Under the pieces are notes generated by a model that was not told the DNA's origin, searched no databases, and saw nothing but the letters and a program-made list of their open reading frames with translations. Both the position numbers and the translations under genes were made by a program. A stretch of DNA of 64,000 nt from Saprospiraceae bacterium (lineage in GTDB: Bacteria; Bacteroidota; Bacteroidia; Chitinophagales; Saprospiraceae): NCBI GenBank assembly GCA_016708265.1, contig JADJGA010000011.1, positions 186,001 through 250,000 of the forward strand. Reading direction: 5' to 3'. Below, one piece after another: positions 16,115 to 25,462 of the stretch. Within the stretch, counting starts at the first letter, position 1; each line of letters opens with the position of its first letter.

Positions 16115-17503
16115 CTAAAGTGCTTCAAAACGTGCCTGGAAGAACCTTAAATACTTAGGTTCATAAATCATCTTGAGGCCTTTTGCTGTATGTCTTTTTT
16201 CATAAAGTTCATTAACTGCATAGGCTGCAACATCAAAATGAGCCTGAGTATAAACCCTTCTTGGTACTGTCAATCTTACCAGTTCAAGCTTAGGATAATA
16301 GTGGTCTCCGGTATTCTTATTCCTTCCGGCAGAAACCATGCCTCTTTCCATAGCACGAACTCCTGATTCAACATACAGGTCGGCTGCAAGTTTCTGTGCA
16401 GGAAATTCAATCTGTGGTATATGTTCATAAAATCTCTTTGCATCAAGAAATACAGCATGCCCTCCGACTGGTTCAACTATCGGAATTCCTGCTTCTTTCA
16501 GAAGTTTTCCAAAATATCCCACCTGCTCTACTCTGAATGAAATATTTTCATCCCTGATTGCCTCTTCAATTCCACGGGCCATGGCCTCCATATCACGTCC
16601 TGCCAGTCCTCCGTATGTATGCAATCCCTCATAAACAACAACCATATTTCTCAATTCCTCAAACAAATCCCAGTCATTGACTGCGACGAACCCCCCTATA
16701 TTCACAAGTAGGTCTTTTTTGCCCGACATTGTTGCTGCATCTGAATATGAACAGAATTCCTTATGAATCTCCGCAACTGTTTTGTTTTTATATCCTGCTT
16801 CTCGTTTCTGAATAAAATAAGCATTTTCCATATTTCTGGTTGCATCCAGAACTACCTTAATGCCATATTTTTTAGCTAACTCACTTACCTGTTTCATGTT
16901 TTCCATTGAGACAGGCTGTCCACCGGCCATATTAACGGGTGCTCCAACAGTTATATATGCTATTTTTTCTGCCCCTACTTTATTTATCAAATCCTGAAAT
17001 TTCTGGATATCAACATTCCCCTTGAAAGGATGATCGCTGACCGGATTGTGTGCTTCATCAATGATCACATCAACAAAATTGCCACCGGCAAGCTCCTGAT
17101 GAAGACGGGTTGTGGTGAAATACATATTCCCGGGCACATACTGGTCCTTTTTTATAAGACACTGGGACAACAGATTTTCTGCACCCCTTCCCTGATGTGT
17201 AGGTACCAGGTATTTATAACCATAATATTTTCTGACATTATCCTCTAGATAGTAATAGTTCTTACTTCCTGCATAAGCTTCGTCACCAAGCATAATTCCT
17301 GCCCACTGATAGTCACTCATAGCATTGGTTCCCGAATCGGTCAGTAAATCAATGTAAACATCCTCGGAGCGCAATAAAAAAGTATTGTATCCTGCTTCCT
17401 TTATTTTTTCCTCCCGATATTCCCTTGTTGTCATTTTCAGAGGTTCAACCATCTTTATCTTATATGGTTCTGCCCAGGGTTTATGTTTTGTCTGATTTTC
17501 CAT
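16115..17503 (-). CDS. tpl: Tyrosine phenol-lyase (beta-tyrosinase)
   Basis: This PLP enzyme splits L-tyrosine into phenol, pyruvate and ammonia (EC 4.1.99.2). It is a 462-residue member of the tryptophanase/tyrosine phenol-lyase fold with the whole sequence collinear to Citrobacter TPL at an offset of about +6: Tyr77 (DEAY), Thr130 (MYFT), the PLP Lys263 in MSGKKD, and Arg387 in VRAMERG. The last residue is the key one: TPL has MER with Arg381, which holds the tyrosine hydroxyl, while tryptophanases have VEIG there. The segments YNTFLL, TNAMSDYQWAGIM and GNMYFTTTRLHQE also follow TPL. It stands alone, with its own terminator at 16062-16084. Many annotation pipelines would call it tryptophanase. 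Confidence 0.85.
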   Translation of the reverse strand: MENQTKHKPWAEPYKIKMVEPLKMTTREYREEKIKEAGYNTFLLRSEDVYIDLLTDSGTNAMSDYQWAGIMLGDEAYAGSKNYYYLEDNVRKYYGYKYLVPTHQGRGAENLLSQCLIKKDQYVPGNMYFTTTRLHQELAGGNFVDVIIDEAHNPVSDHPFKGNVDIQKFQDLINKVGAEKIAYITVGAPVNMAGGQPVSMENMKQVSELAKKYGIKVVLDATRNMENAYFIQKREAGYKNKTVAEIHKEFCSYSDAATMSGKKDLLVNIGGFVAVNDWDLFEELRNMVVVYEGLHTYGGLAGRDMEAMARGIEEAIRDENISFRVEQVGYFGKLLKEAGIPIVEPVGGHAVFLDAKRFYEHIPQIEFPAQKLAADLYVESGVRAMERGMVSAGRNKNTGDHYYPKLELVRLTVPRRVYTQAHFDVAAYAVNELYEKRHTAKGLKMIYEPKYLRFFQARFEAL

Positions 17504-17748
17504 AATATTGTTTATTTTTCTGATATTGCTTTAACAAATATAATTCCTGATTCTCACGAATATAAAACTAATGAATGTTCAATTTTTCACTAAACAGACA
17601 TTAATGATATCCGGGCACGAAAATAAGTCTAATTGCTTATTATACAAAAGGAAATATCAATTTAGAATTCTAAAATGTACTACTTCTTAATAAGAAAAAA
17701 TTTCTCTTCACTTATTAAAAAAATGATAATTTTTATTATGACCTCTTT

Positions 17749-18174
17749 TTAAAACCAATGATTGCCAAATCCACGGAAAGGCCATGGTATGCTTAGCAAA
17801 ATTATCAGCAATGCAATGCCAAAATATATTCTCACTGTTTTATTCCATTTATCTGAAGGTAGTTTTCTGAGTTTAAAATACCCTATCATAACCAAATGAT
17901 AAGCGATGAGCATTCCAAGTGTATGTTCAATCGTAAAAAAACGCAGCTTAGAGATACCCATAAAACCGGATTCAAAGCTTACTGCCGGACTTGTAAAATA
18001 CAAAATTATTCCCAGTATTAGCTGAACAGAGAAAATCAAAAATGTAAGCAAAGTCCAGTCAATTCTTTTTTTTATTTCTCCTGTAATATTATGATCCTTT
18101 ATTATTACATAGATCATCATAAGCAGCAAAATCCACCTTAACCCCGAATGTGTGTGTAAAAGTATTGTGTGCAT
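17749..18174 (-). CDS. Four-helix membrane protein, cytochrome b-like
   Basis: The protein has four hydrophobic segments and keeps His residues at the membrane edge: LLHTHSGLRWILLL near the N-terminus and RFFTIEHTLGMLIAYHLVMIGY in the third helix. This pattern (H.H..LRW, then EH..ML) is shared by a small Bacteroidota family often labelled cytochrome b or hypothetical. Such His pairs could bind haem, but this is not shown. The C-terminal end IALLIILLSIPWPFRGFGNHWF is typical of the family. It begins two bases before the stop of the upstream 907-residue exported protein, so the two genes are likely cotranscribed. Confidence 0.65.
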   Translation of the reverse strand: MHTILLHTHSGLRWILLLMMIYVIIKDHNITGEIKKRIDWTLLTFLIFSVQLILGIILYFTSPAVSFESGFMGISKLRFFTIEHTLGMLIAYHLVMIGYFKLRKLPSDKWNKTVRIYFGIALLIILLSIPWPFRGFGNHWF

Positions 18175-18176
18175 AG

Positions 18177-20900
18177 TTATAGTTTAAAAAATTTAATAGT
18201 TTGGGTTGCTATATCATCAGTAATACGCAAGTAACAAGGCTGACAAACCATTTGTTCAGTGTCAAACCTGAAAATCTTGTCCTCTTTTTTGTATCTGCTG
18301 CCCTCTTCAAACAATTTCATCCCCTTGTTATTGAATATTTCAAAATTAAGTCTGCCCGAATTAAGCAATCTGTCAATTTCAACATAAATATCATCAGAAC
18401 ACGGGTTTGGAAATATGTTGATCCGCATTAATTCACTTTCGTCTTTAGTTGAAATATAATTGTTGTCCAAAATAAACCTTACCACAGGAGACCACGGTCC
18501 TGTACCTCCCTCATTTACTCCGGCTACTCTCGAATATAACCATGTTTTTGTCATGGGATTATAATATGATGTACCGGTTCCGCTTTGAACGGTTTCTTCT
18601 TTTATGGTATTTTCAAAATTTTCGATATCTGCAATCTGCAAAATATATGCTTTGGCTCCTTGTGAAGGATACCATGAAAACTGTATGTAATCAAGCTCTT
18701 CGCTTAATATAGAATTATCCTGAGGAAATATTATCTGTGTTGCATCAGGTAAAGGAATGAATGTTTTAAATCTGTTAACCTCAGACCATTTGCTTTGACC
18801 GGAAATGTTGATTGCCTTGATCCTTACAAAATATTCTGTTGCTATGTCAAGTTTTTTTGTAATCCTGAATTTTTGCTGAACGTCTATTACAGTATCTACT
18901 ACATTATATATGTCAAATGAATACTCGCTTTTTGAAATCTGAAAATGCAGTTTTTCAGTACTCTGACTGTATGAGAATGTAAACTCAGGATAAAGTTCTA
19001 TGTTTTCTGAATTGTCTGGTGGATTTGTTATTTCTGGTGTTCCGGGATATTTTGTTTTAAGCTTCCTCACTTCTGAATAAGGGCTGTAACCTCCAATATT
19101 CGATGACCTTACTCTCCAGAAATAATCCTTTTCCCCCTCCAGATCCAAATCTTTTAAACTATACTGAGTATTTTTAGTTGAAGTTTCCCTTTCATTATCC
19201 CGAAAATCATTGTAGCATGATACTTCAATATGATAATTGCCAGCAGATGCAGATCCTGACCATATCAGTTTTTCATCAGCATTTACGAGAGCTTCATTTT
19301 GGGGGCTTAATAAAACTGGTGCTTCCGGTTTTTCAACTTTATACATTACCGAGGGATCTCCTGCTCTCCAGTATCGGTTATAACTGACAACACCTACATG
19401 AAGATTGTCAAAAATCATATTATCATCCGGGATAAGGTGATTTTCAAATACTACATCTATCAGGTTTTTGCCTGTATAGTAATTTGCTGTGTCAGAAAGA
19501 TCAGTTATCACATATACTGCATATCTGTTTTCTGTATTTTCTCCATCCCAGGCAATATTTAACAAACCGCTGTTTTGATCTTTTTCAATCCTGACATTCT
19601 GAGCCTTTTCGGGTTTTATAGGGTTTTTCCAGATTTGTTCAGGAATTACAGATTTAAAAAAGTAAGAATTTTCATATACATATTTTTTAAGATTTCTTAC
19701 CCTTTCGAAATCTTTTGCCCGAAAATAAACGCTGCCCTTTGCCCCTTTTATTGAATTCTGACGCACTATGTTAATCTGTTTAACAATTTCTTCCAGAGTC
19801 CAGCCGGCTACTAACATCGATTCTAAATTGGAAAAATTTACAATGTCTTTATAGTCATCGTAAATCAATGAAAAATCAAACAGTGAAGAAGGACTATTGT
19901 CACTTAATCTGTATATGCCATGCCCTGCATAAACATGACGATTTTTTAAAAACACTTTATCTGCCCACCAGGGCAATAACTTGCCAAAATCCTGGCTTCC
20001 TCCTGTTGGCCAGTACAACTGAGGGACAATATAGTCAACTGTGCCCTCATTAAGCCATGCCAGCGGATCACAATATATCACATTATAGGCATCAAGCCCT
20101 ACAATTCCGGAAGGATTCATATTATTTCCATATATTCCGAAAGGACTTACACCAAAACTTATGTATGGTTTTATTACTTTTATAGTGTCATAAACCTCTT
20201 TGATCATTTTATTTATGCTTCCTCTTCTGAAATCACCAATAGTGGAGTATTGGCTACCATAAGTCAGATAAGTTGAATTATCAAGGTTGGACGGAGTGCC
20301 ATCATATGAATAAAAATAATCATCGAAATGTATCCCGTCTACATCATATTTACTGATAATATCACCTGCTATTTGCCTGATATATTTCTGAACTGCAGGT
20401 AGTCCGGGATTAAGAATCTTCTTTCCATTTGAATATACCAATGCCCATTCTGGATGTTCTTTGTAAATATTTGTTTCAGCATAATAATTACCTCCATCGG
20501 TAGTTGATACATTGATCCTGTATGGATTAAGCCACGCATGAAGTTCTATTCCCCGCTTATGACATTCTGCAATCGCAAAACTTAAAGGATCGTAACCCGG
20601 ATCAGAACCCTGAGTTCCAGTCAGATATCTGCTCCATGGCTCATAGGAGGAATTATACAATGCATCACACTCTGTCCTGACCTGGAAGAAAACCGCATTT
20701 ATATTGATTTTCTTTAATGAATCAATCATACTTATAAAAGACTGCTTCTGGTTCGAAGCATCCTGACTTATTCCCGGCCAATCCAGATTCAGTACTGTGG
20801 CAATCCAGACTGCTCTTAATTCTCTGTCTTCGATTTGTTGCGATTGCAATGTGGGTATCAAAGCAAAGTTAAATGTCAATAAGAAAATAAGAATTCTCAT
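18177..20900 (-). CDS. T9SS-exported glycoside hydrolase-like protein (GHL10/DUF187 type)
   Basis: The 907-residue protein has a signal peptide (cut near LQSQ) and a TIM-barrel domain of the GHL10 (YngK-like, DUF187) family at about 28-390: ELRAVWIATVLNLDWPG, INAVFFQVRTECDALY, IELHAWLNPYRI, DVDGIHFDDYFYSY and VDYIVPQLYW. Fibronectin III-like domains follow (about 420-825, with repeated PEITNPPDNSENIEL and YFVRIKAINISGQSKW patterns). The last 75 residues form a T9SS type A sorting domain (INIFPNPCSDDIYVEI, ending in a basic motif). Members of this family are thought to act on peptidoglycan-like or other polysaccharides at the surface. It is divergently arranged with the TPR lipoprotein gene at 21036. 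Confidence 0.85.
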   Translation of the reverse strand: MRILIFLLTFNFALIPTLQSQQIEDRELRAVWIATVLNLDWPGISQDASNQKQSFISMIDSLKKININAVFFQVRTECDALYNSSYEPWSRYLTGTQGSDPGYDPLSFAIAECHKRGIELHAWLNPYRINVSTTDGGNYYAETNIYKEHPEWALVYSNGKKILNPGLPAVQKYIRQIAGDIISKYDVDGIHFDDYFYSYDGTPSNLDNSTYLTYGSQYSTIGDFRRGSINKMIKEVYDTIKVIKPYISFGVSPFGIYGNNMNPSGIVGLDAYNVIYCDPLAWLNEGTVDYIVPQLYWPTGGSQDFGKLLPWWADKVFLKNRHVYAGHGIYRLSDNSPSSLFDFSLIYDDYKDIVNFSNLESMLVAGWTLEEIVKQINIVRQNSIKGAKGSVYFRAKDFERVRNLKKYVYENSYFFKSVIPEQIWKNPIKPEKAQNVRIEKDQNSGLLNIAWDGENTENRYAVYVITDLSDTANYYTGKNLIDVVFENHLIPDDNMIFDNLHVGVVSYNRYWRAGDPSVMYKVEKPEAPVLLSPQNEALVNADEKLIWSGSASAGNYHIEVSCYNDFRDNERETSTKNTQYSLKDLDLEGEKDYFWRVRSSNIGGYSPYSEVRKLKTKYPGTPEITNPPDNSENIELYPEFTFSYSQSTEKLHFQISKSEYSFDIYNVVDTVIDVQQKFRITKKLDIATEYFVRIKAINISGQSKWSEVNRFKTFIPLPDATQIIFPQDNSILSEELDYIQFSWYPSQGAKAYILQIADIENFENTIKEETVQSGTGTSYYNPMTKTWLYSRVAGVNEGGTGPWSPVVRFILDNNYISTKDESELMRINIFPNPCSDDIYVEIDRLLNSGRLNFEIFNNKGMKLFEEGSRYKKEDKIFRFDTEQMVCQPCYLRITDDIATQTIKFFKL

Positions 20901-21035
20901 AATAGTTTATATTTGCAAAATATATAATTGATATCTTTTTTCGTTAACTCAATAGTCAAAGATAAGCTAATATTTTCAAGGTTTCCGTTTAATCTTTATT
21001 TTTTTATTCGGATAGTATTTATAAAAGTCAAAAAA

Positions 21036-22040
21036 ATGAAAAAACTTATATTTTTAGTTTTCATTGTATCCTTTCTTGCAGGATGCAAAGATAATAACAA
21101 AGAAAAGGAGAATTCTTCAATTATACCAAAAGATGCCGGTATAGAACAATTGAATAGCCTTATTGCAAAAAATCCTGGAGATCAGGGTTTGCTTTTTGAA
21201 AGGGCTAAATACTATTACAAAAATGAACTTTATGATAAGGCAATTGAAGAATTGAATACAATTATGAAAATTGATTCCCTCAATCCTGACTACTACCATC
21301 TGTTATCTGATGCCTATATGGATTCTGCTCAATCACGATTCGCTTTAAGTACATTGAAAAAACTTATTAATATATATCCTGACAGAATTCCCAGTCTTCT
21401 GAAACTATCTGAACTGTTTTTTATAGTAAAGGAATACGACAACTCCATAACAACGGTAAACAATATTCTGTATCTTTCTCCAAATAATCCTGAAGCATAT
21501 TTTATGCTGGGTGTCAATTTCAGGGAAATGAAAGAACTGGCAAAAGCAAAAAACAGCTTTAAAACAGTTGTCGAAAATAATCCGGAACATGTCGATGCAT
21601 GGCTTCAACTGGGACAGATAGCCGAAGAACAGGGAGACAGTATTGCAATCACTTACTATAAGAATGCCATAAAAATTGATACTAACAGCACTGAAGCATT
21701 GCATTATCTTGCTTTTTATTATCAGAATCACAAAAGGATTGATGAAGCTCTGAAGATATACAGAAAAATGAGTGTATTAAATCCAAATAATACCAGTTCC
21801 TATTTTAATACCGGTCTTATTTACTTGAAAATGGATTCACTGCCCCAGGCTTATAACAATTTCAATCTTCTGGTCAATATTGCCAGAGGTAATCCGAAAG
21901 CATATTATTACAGGGGACTTGTCAGTTATATGAATGGAGAGCAGGAGAAAGCAAGAGCTGATTTTGAACAGGCCTTGAAAATCAATCCAGAATACACCGA
22001 TGCAAAATCAATGATAAAAAAACTAAAAAAAGGTAAATAA
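21036..22040 (+). CDS. TPR lipoprotein
   Basis: The frame is open from 20928, but the ATG at 21036 gives a proper lipoprotein signal (MKKLIFLVFIVSFLAGC, Cys17). The mature part has about eight TPR hairpins from residue 30 to the end (for example YYHLLSDAYMDSAQSRFALSTLKKLINIYPD and KAYYYRGLVSYMNGEQEKARADFEQALKINPEY). Such proteins sit in the periplasm, anchored in a membrane, and scaffold envelope complexes. The stop TAA shares its last A with the ATG of the next gene at 22040, so translation of the two is coupled. Its partner is unknown. Confidence 0.85.
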   Translation: MKKLIFLVFIVSFLAGCKDNNKEKENSSIIPKDAGIEQLNSLIAKNPGDQGLLFERAKYYYKNELYDKAIEELNTIMKIDSLNPDYYHLLSDAYMDSAQSRFALSTLKKLINIYPDRIPSLLKLSELFFIVKEYDNSITTVNNILYLSPNNPEAYFMLGVNFREMKELAKAKNSFKTVVENNPEHVDAWLQLGQIAEEQGDSIAITYYKNAIKIDTNSTEALHYLAFYYQNHKRIDEALKIYRKMSVLNPNNTSSYFNTGLIYLKMDSLPQAYNNFNLLVNIARGNPKAYYYRGLVSYMNGEQEKARADFEQALKINPEYTDAKSMIKKLKKGK

Positions 22041-22651
22041 TGAAGATTTTTTGCGTAGGAAGAAACTATATCGACCATGCCAGAGAGTTGAATAATGCTG
22101 TTCCGGAGGAACCTGTAATTTTTATGAAGCCACCTACTGCACTTCTGAGGAATGGGAAACCATTTTTCATTCCTGCATTTTCTAACGATATTCATTATGA
22201 AACAGAACTGATCGTAAAAATATCTAAAAACGGCAAGCACATCGAAAGTGAGTTTGTAAAAAACTATTACGATGAATTGACCGTAGGGATCGACTTCACA
22301 GCCCGTGATGTGCAAAATAAACTGAAAGAAAAATCTCTGCCGTGGGAACTTGCAAAAGGATTCGACTTTTCGGCTGGAGTTGGTACCTGGATTGAATTCA
22401 CAAAAGAGATGAAAAAATCCAGCATCAGTTTTAGACTTGACATAAATAGAAAAACAGTCCAGCAGGGCAATAGCAGCGATATGATATTTTCCATCGATTC
22501 TCTGATAATGTATATTTCAAAGTTTTTTAAACTTCAGGCAGGTGATTTAATTTATACAGGCACTCCTGCCGGAGTTGGAAGTCTAAAAACAGGAGATGTG
22601 CTTGAGGCTTTTGTCGGGGATGAAAGTTTGTTTTATTGCGAAATACGATAG
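22040..22651 (+). CDS. Fumarylacetoacetate hydrolase-family protein
   Basis: This 203-residue protein is a short FAH-domain enzyme: MKIFCVGRNYIDHARELN, EEPVIFMKPPTALLRNG, HYETELIVKISKNGKHI (metal-binding Glu pair), GIDFTARDVQNKLKEKSLPWELAKGFD and GDLIYTGTPAGVGSLKTGD. In the family, short members act as acylpyruvate hydrolases or oxaloacetate decarboxylases/tautomerases that bind Mg2+ or Mn2+ through the E..E..D triad. It overlaps the end of the TPR lipoprotein gene by one base. The link to that gene is probably only transcriptional. The exact substrate cannot be told. Confidence 0.9.
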   Translation: MKIFCVGRNYIDHARELNNAVPEEPVIFMKPPTALLRNGKPFFIPAFSNDIHYETELIVKISKNGKHIESEFVKNYYDELTVGIDFTARDVQNKLKEKSLPWELAKGFDFSAGVGTWIEFTKEMKKSSISFRLDINRKTVQQGNSSDMIFSIDSLIMYISKFFKLQAGDLIYTGTPAGVGSLKTGDVLEAFVGDESLFYCEIR

Positions 22652-22652
22652 A

Positions 22653-24536
22653 TCATTCTTTGTTGGATTTCTTTATATTTTCTTCTTTCTTATCGGTATT
22701 TAACGGCAATATTTTGATTTTCACAGGAGAAATATCGTCCTTGTCCCTGGGCCTGTAATCGCCCATCCAGTTGAAACCCGATAGCTTCTGTGGATTTAAA
22801 ACCTCCTTTCTAATTGGAATAAGGTCGGATGTCGGATCCCCGTGGAATTTAATGTTCTTTATCTTATTATTTTTAAAATCAAAATCAATCGAACTGCTAA
22901 CTGTTTTTACTGTACCGGTCAGGGCTTTTTTCTCATCTTCCATATGGTAGATAGCTTCGGCATTTCCGTTTATAATCATAGTCTTTATTGTGTCATTTTC
23001 AAAAAAAGCATTTATTTCTGTCCCTTTTATCTGGTTATAAAGATTCAATGCTATCAGATTATTGATAAATCCGTTATCTCTGGCAAAAAGCTTTTCAATT
23101 CCTCCCTTTTTCATCCATATACTGATCGTATCACCTGATATCTGGGTATCCTCAGACCATAAAAAAGGATTATTGTATAAAACGAACAATGAATCCTTTG
23201 AATATTGCATTAAAGAATCTGCAATGGCCTGGTAGCCTTTGTTATATATCCTTACATTGTTGAACAATCTGATCTGGGTGGTAGTATCTGTTCCTGAAAT
23301 CATCCTCATTTTCTCTAAGGTATCGGCAGAAATGTAGGTTGTATCTGATTCCGAATACGATATCAGTCTCAAAAGTGTAGTACTGTCTCCATAACTAAGA
23401 AGGTAATCCGCAGATTTATTAAAATCACTGAAAGCAGAATACAAAATTATTCTTGAAGATGTGTCAATAAACACTACTTTACCTTTAGCATAACCTAATT
23501 TTGATTTGCTGTTGTAAAAAGTATTATCGGCAGTGACATTAATAGATCCGTCTTTAATTGTAGACCGGCCTACTGAAATAAAACTTTCTGTTTTCTCATT
23601 GTATATGAGAATTTCACCTTCTGCTTCCTGATCCTTATCTTTATATCTGGCATTCCCGATCAAAGTATTGACTTTAGTCTTATTATCCCTTCTTATCGTA
23701 TCTGCACTTGCAATTTTATCTTTCTCTGCATATCTGGCATGTCCGGAAAGTATATACATATCGATAGCTTCAAAATATTCAAGCTTGTCTGAAAGAGCAT
23801 TTACCGTTCCTTTTACATATTTAATGTTTTTCCTAAACTCTGCGTTCCTGTTTTTAATATCATAAAATCCTCCTTCACAATATATTTTTGAACTATCCTG
23901 ATCGATATAAGTAGGAGCAATATAATATGCTATCCTGTTTTTTGAGTCATACATTATTGAATCAGTTCTCAGGTTGAATTCAGGGTCTTTTATCGTAACA
24001 TTGCCGTAAAAATACATAATATCGGCATTTATATTATAAATTCCCCTTTTAGAGCTCAATATTGATTTTTTCTGTTTCATTCTCGCCCCGGTATCATATG
24101 TGGCTATTTTATTTTTTACATCATAATTAAGAATTTTAGTGACTATTTCCTTATCGTTGTTTTTTAGTAAAACTTTTCCTATGAGTTTTGCTTTGAGAGA
24201 ATCTCCGTTGTAGTATAGAGTATCACCAAAAATTTTAAGGGAGTCACCCTGCAACATTGAAACATTTCCAAAAGCATACAGTGTATTATTTTTCAAAATT
24301 GCTGTATCACAGAAGAAATAGGAGTTAGCATGAAAAACCTTTACATTTCCGTTCAGATACCGCAAAAAATCGGTTTCTGAGGTAACCACTTTCATATTGT
24401 CAGCGTTGTTAATAAGTATCGGATCAGATTTACCCTGATTTATTTTGTTTTGAGCAATCGAATAATAGTTAGGCAAGACTAAAAATGCTAAAATCAAATA
24501 GATCTTATATAATTCCGCAAAATACCTGTTGTTCAA
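22653..24536 (-). CDS. OstA-like outer-membrane biogenesis protein
   Basis: The protein (627 residues) has a signal segment at its N-terminus (LILAFLVLPNYYSIAQ) and then many beta-jellyroll-like repeats of the OstA/LptA type: LNGNVKVFHANSYFFCDTAILKNN, AFGNVSMLQGDSLKIFGDTLYYNGD and YFYGNVTIKDPEFNLRTDSIMYD. The Bacteroidota OstA-like family resembles the N-terminal domain of LptD and LptA and is taken to act in lipopolysaccharide or glycolipid transport to the outer membrane. The C-terminus is charged (KKEENIKKSNKE) and has no barrel. It ends 1 bp from the end of the convergent FAH gene. Confidence 0.85.
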   Translation of the reverse strand: MNNRYFAELYKIYLILAFLVLPNYYSIAQNKINQGKSDPILINNADNMKVVTSETDFLRYLNGNVKVFHANSYFFCDTAILKNNTLYAFGNVSMLQGDSLKIFGDTLYYNGDSLKAKLIGKVLLKNNDKEIVTKILNYDVKNKIATYDTGARMKQKKSILSSKRGIYNINADIMYFYGNVTIKDPEFNLRTDSIMYDSKNRIAYYIAPTYIDQDSSKIYCEGGFYDIKNRNAEFRKNIKYVKGTVNALSDKLEYFEAIDMYILSGHARYAEKDKIASADTIRRDNKTKVNTLIGNARYKDKDQEAEGEILIYNEKTESFISVGRSTIKDGSINVTADNTFYNSKSKLGYAKGKVVFIDTSSRIILYSAFSDFNKSADYLLSYGDSTTLLRLISYSESDTTYISADTLEKMRMISGTDTTTQIRLFNNVRIYNKGYQAIADSLMQYSKDSLFVLYNNPFLWSEDTQISGDTISIWMKKGGIEKLFARDNGFINNLIALNLYNQIKGTEINAFFENDTIKTMIINGNAEAIYHMEDEKKALTGTVKTVSSSIDFDFKNNKIKNIKFHGDPTSDLIPIRKEVLNPQKLSGFNWMGDYRPRDKDDISPVKIKILPLNTDKKEENIKKSNKE

Positions 24537-24722
24537 TTTAAAAATTTAATTAGCAAAATTGGTAACTGTCACAGATTAATAATGCTATTTGGTCAAAAAA
24601 ATTGTAATTTCTGAAAATTATCTGATGTATATGAGAATAATAGTAACTTTAAACACTATATATTAAAGCTCCATAATATGGTTCTGATGCAATTTTTTGA
24701 TAATTAATTTTGATATCTTTGT

Positions 24723-25460
24723 ATGTCATTATTAATTTTGAAAAAAATCATTATGTCTTATAGTTTTTTAATCGGGCTTTCCGTGATATTTTTAATACAT
24801 TTTCATTATTCCTGTACTCCGGTCTATATTCCTACTGCTGTCAATACTCCTCTGTTCAGCGAGAAAGGTGAGTTTCAGGCTGGCGGTAGTTCAAGCCTCT
24901 TCAGTAGCACTGATTTTCATACGTCATATTCTTTAACAAACAATTTAGGTGTAATTGGAAACGGAAGTTATTTCAGTTTTGGCAACTTGCTGAATGACAG
25001 CCATTTTAAATCGTATTTTTTTGATATTGGCCTCGGGTATTATAAAAAGATAGACAGGAACTCTGTATTTGAAACTTTTGCAGGTTGTGGAGCCGGAAGA
25101 ATAGAGGGTGATTTTATCTTTAATGAACACAATATAAAGTTAAGTCCCAAAAAATTCTATATATATCCTACTTTAGGCCATTTCTCAAAATATTTTGACT
25201 CGGCTTTCAGCATGAGATTTTTATCATACCACTATTTCTTTGATAACACGAATAATATAGATTTTTTTGTGGAACCGGTTGCAACGGGAAAAATTGGATA
25301 TAAAAATCTTAAATTCAATATTCAAATAGGATATTCCTTCAAAATGGACAACAATGAATTTATAGTTTATTATCCTTTGATGTTTTCAATTGGCGCACAA
25401 ATTAATTTTAAAAACAAGAAATATAACGAGGATTTGGAAGAGCCCGGATTTTTTAAATGA
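24723..25460 (+). CDS. Outer-membrane lipoprotein, beta-barrel-like
   Basis: The N-terminus carries a hydrophobic signal ending in the lipobox FHYSC (Cys31 from the first ATG). The rest is rich in amphipathic strands with aromatic ends (YFFDIGLGYYKKIDRNSVFETFAGCGAGRIEGDF, NLKFNIQIGYSFKMDN), typical of a small outer-membrane barrel-like protein of the Bacteroidota. The start is uncertain: the ATG at 24723 gives a KK-containing n-region, but the possible Bacteroidota promoter element TATCTTTG at 24714-24721 would place transcription too late for it and would favour the ATG at 24753. No specific function is known. Confidence 0.65.
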   Translation: MSLLILKKIIMSYSFLIGLSVIFLIHFHYSCTPVYIPTAVNTPLFSEKGEFQAGGSSSLFSSTDFHTSYSLTNNLGVIGNGSYFSFGNLLNDSHFKSYFFDIGLGYYKKIDRNSVFETFAGCGAGRIEGDFIFNEHNIKLSPKKFYIYPTLGHFSKYFDSAFSMRFLSYHYFFDNTNNIDFFVEPVATGKIGYKNLKFNIQIGYSFKMDNNEFIVYYPLMFSIGAQINFKNKKYNEDLEEPGFFK

Positions 25461-25462
25461 TC

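Noticed and set aside
16115..17503. Tryptophanase call for the PLP lyase
   Set aside because: The MER motif with Arg387 and overall similarity fit tyrosine phenol-lyase; tryptophanases have VEIG there.
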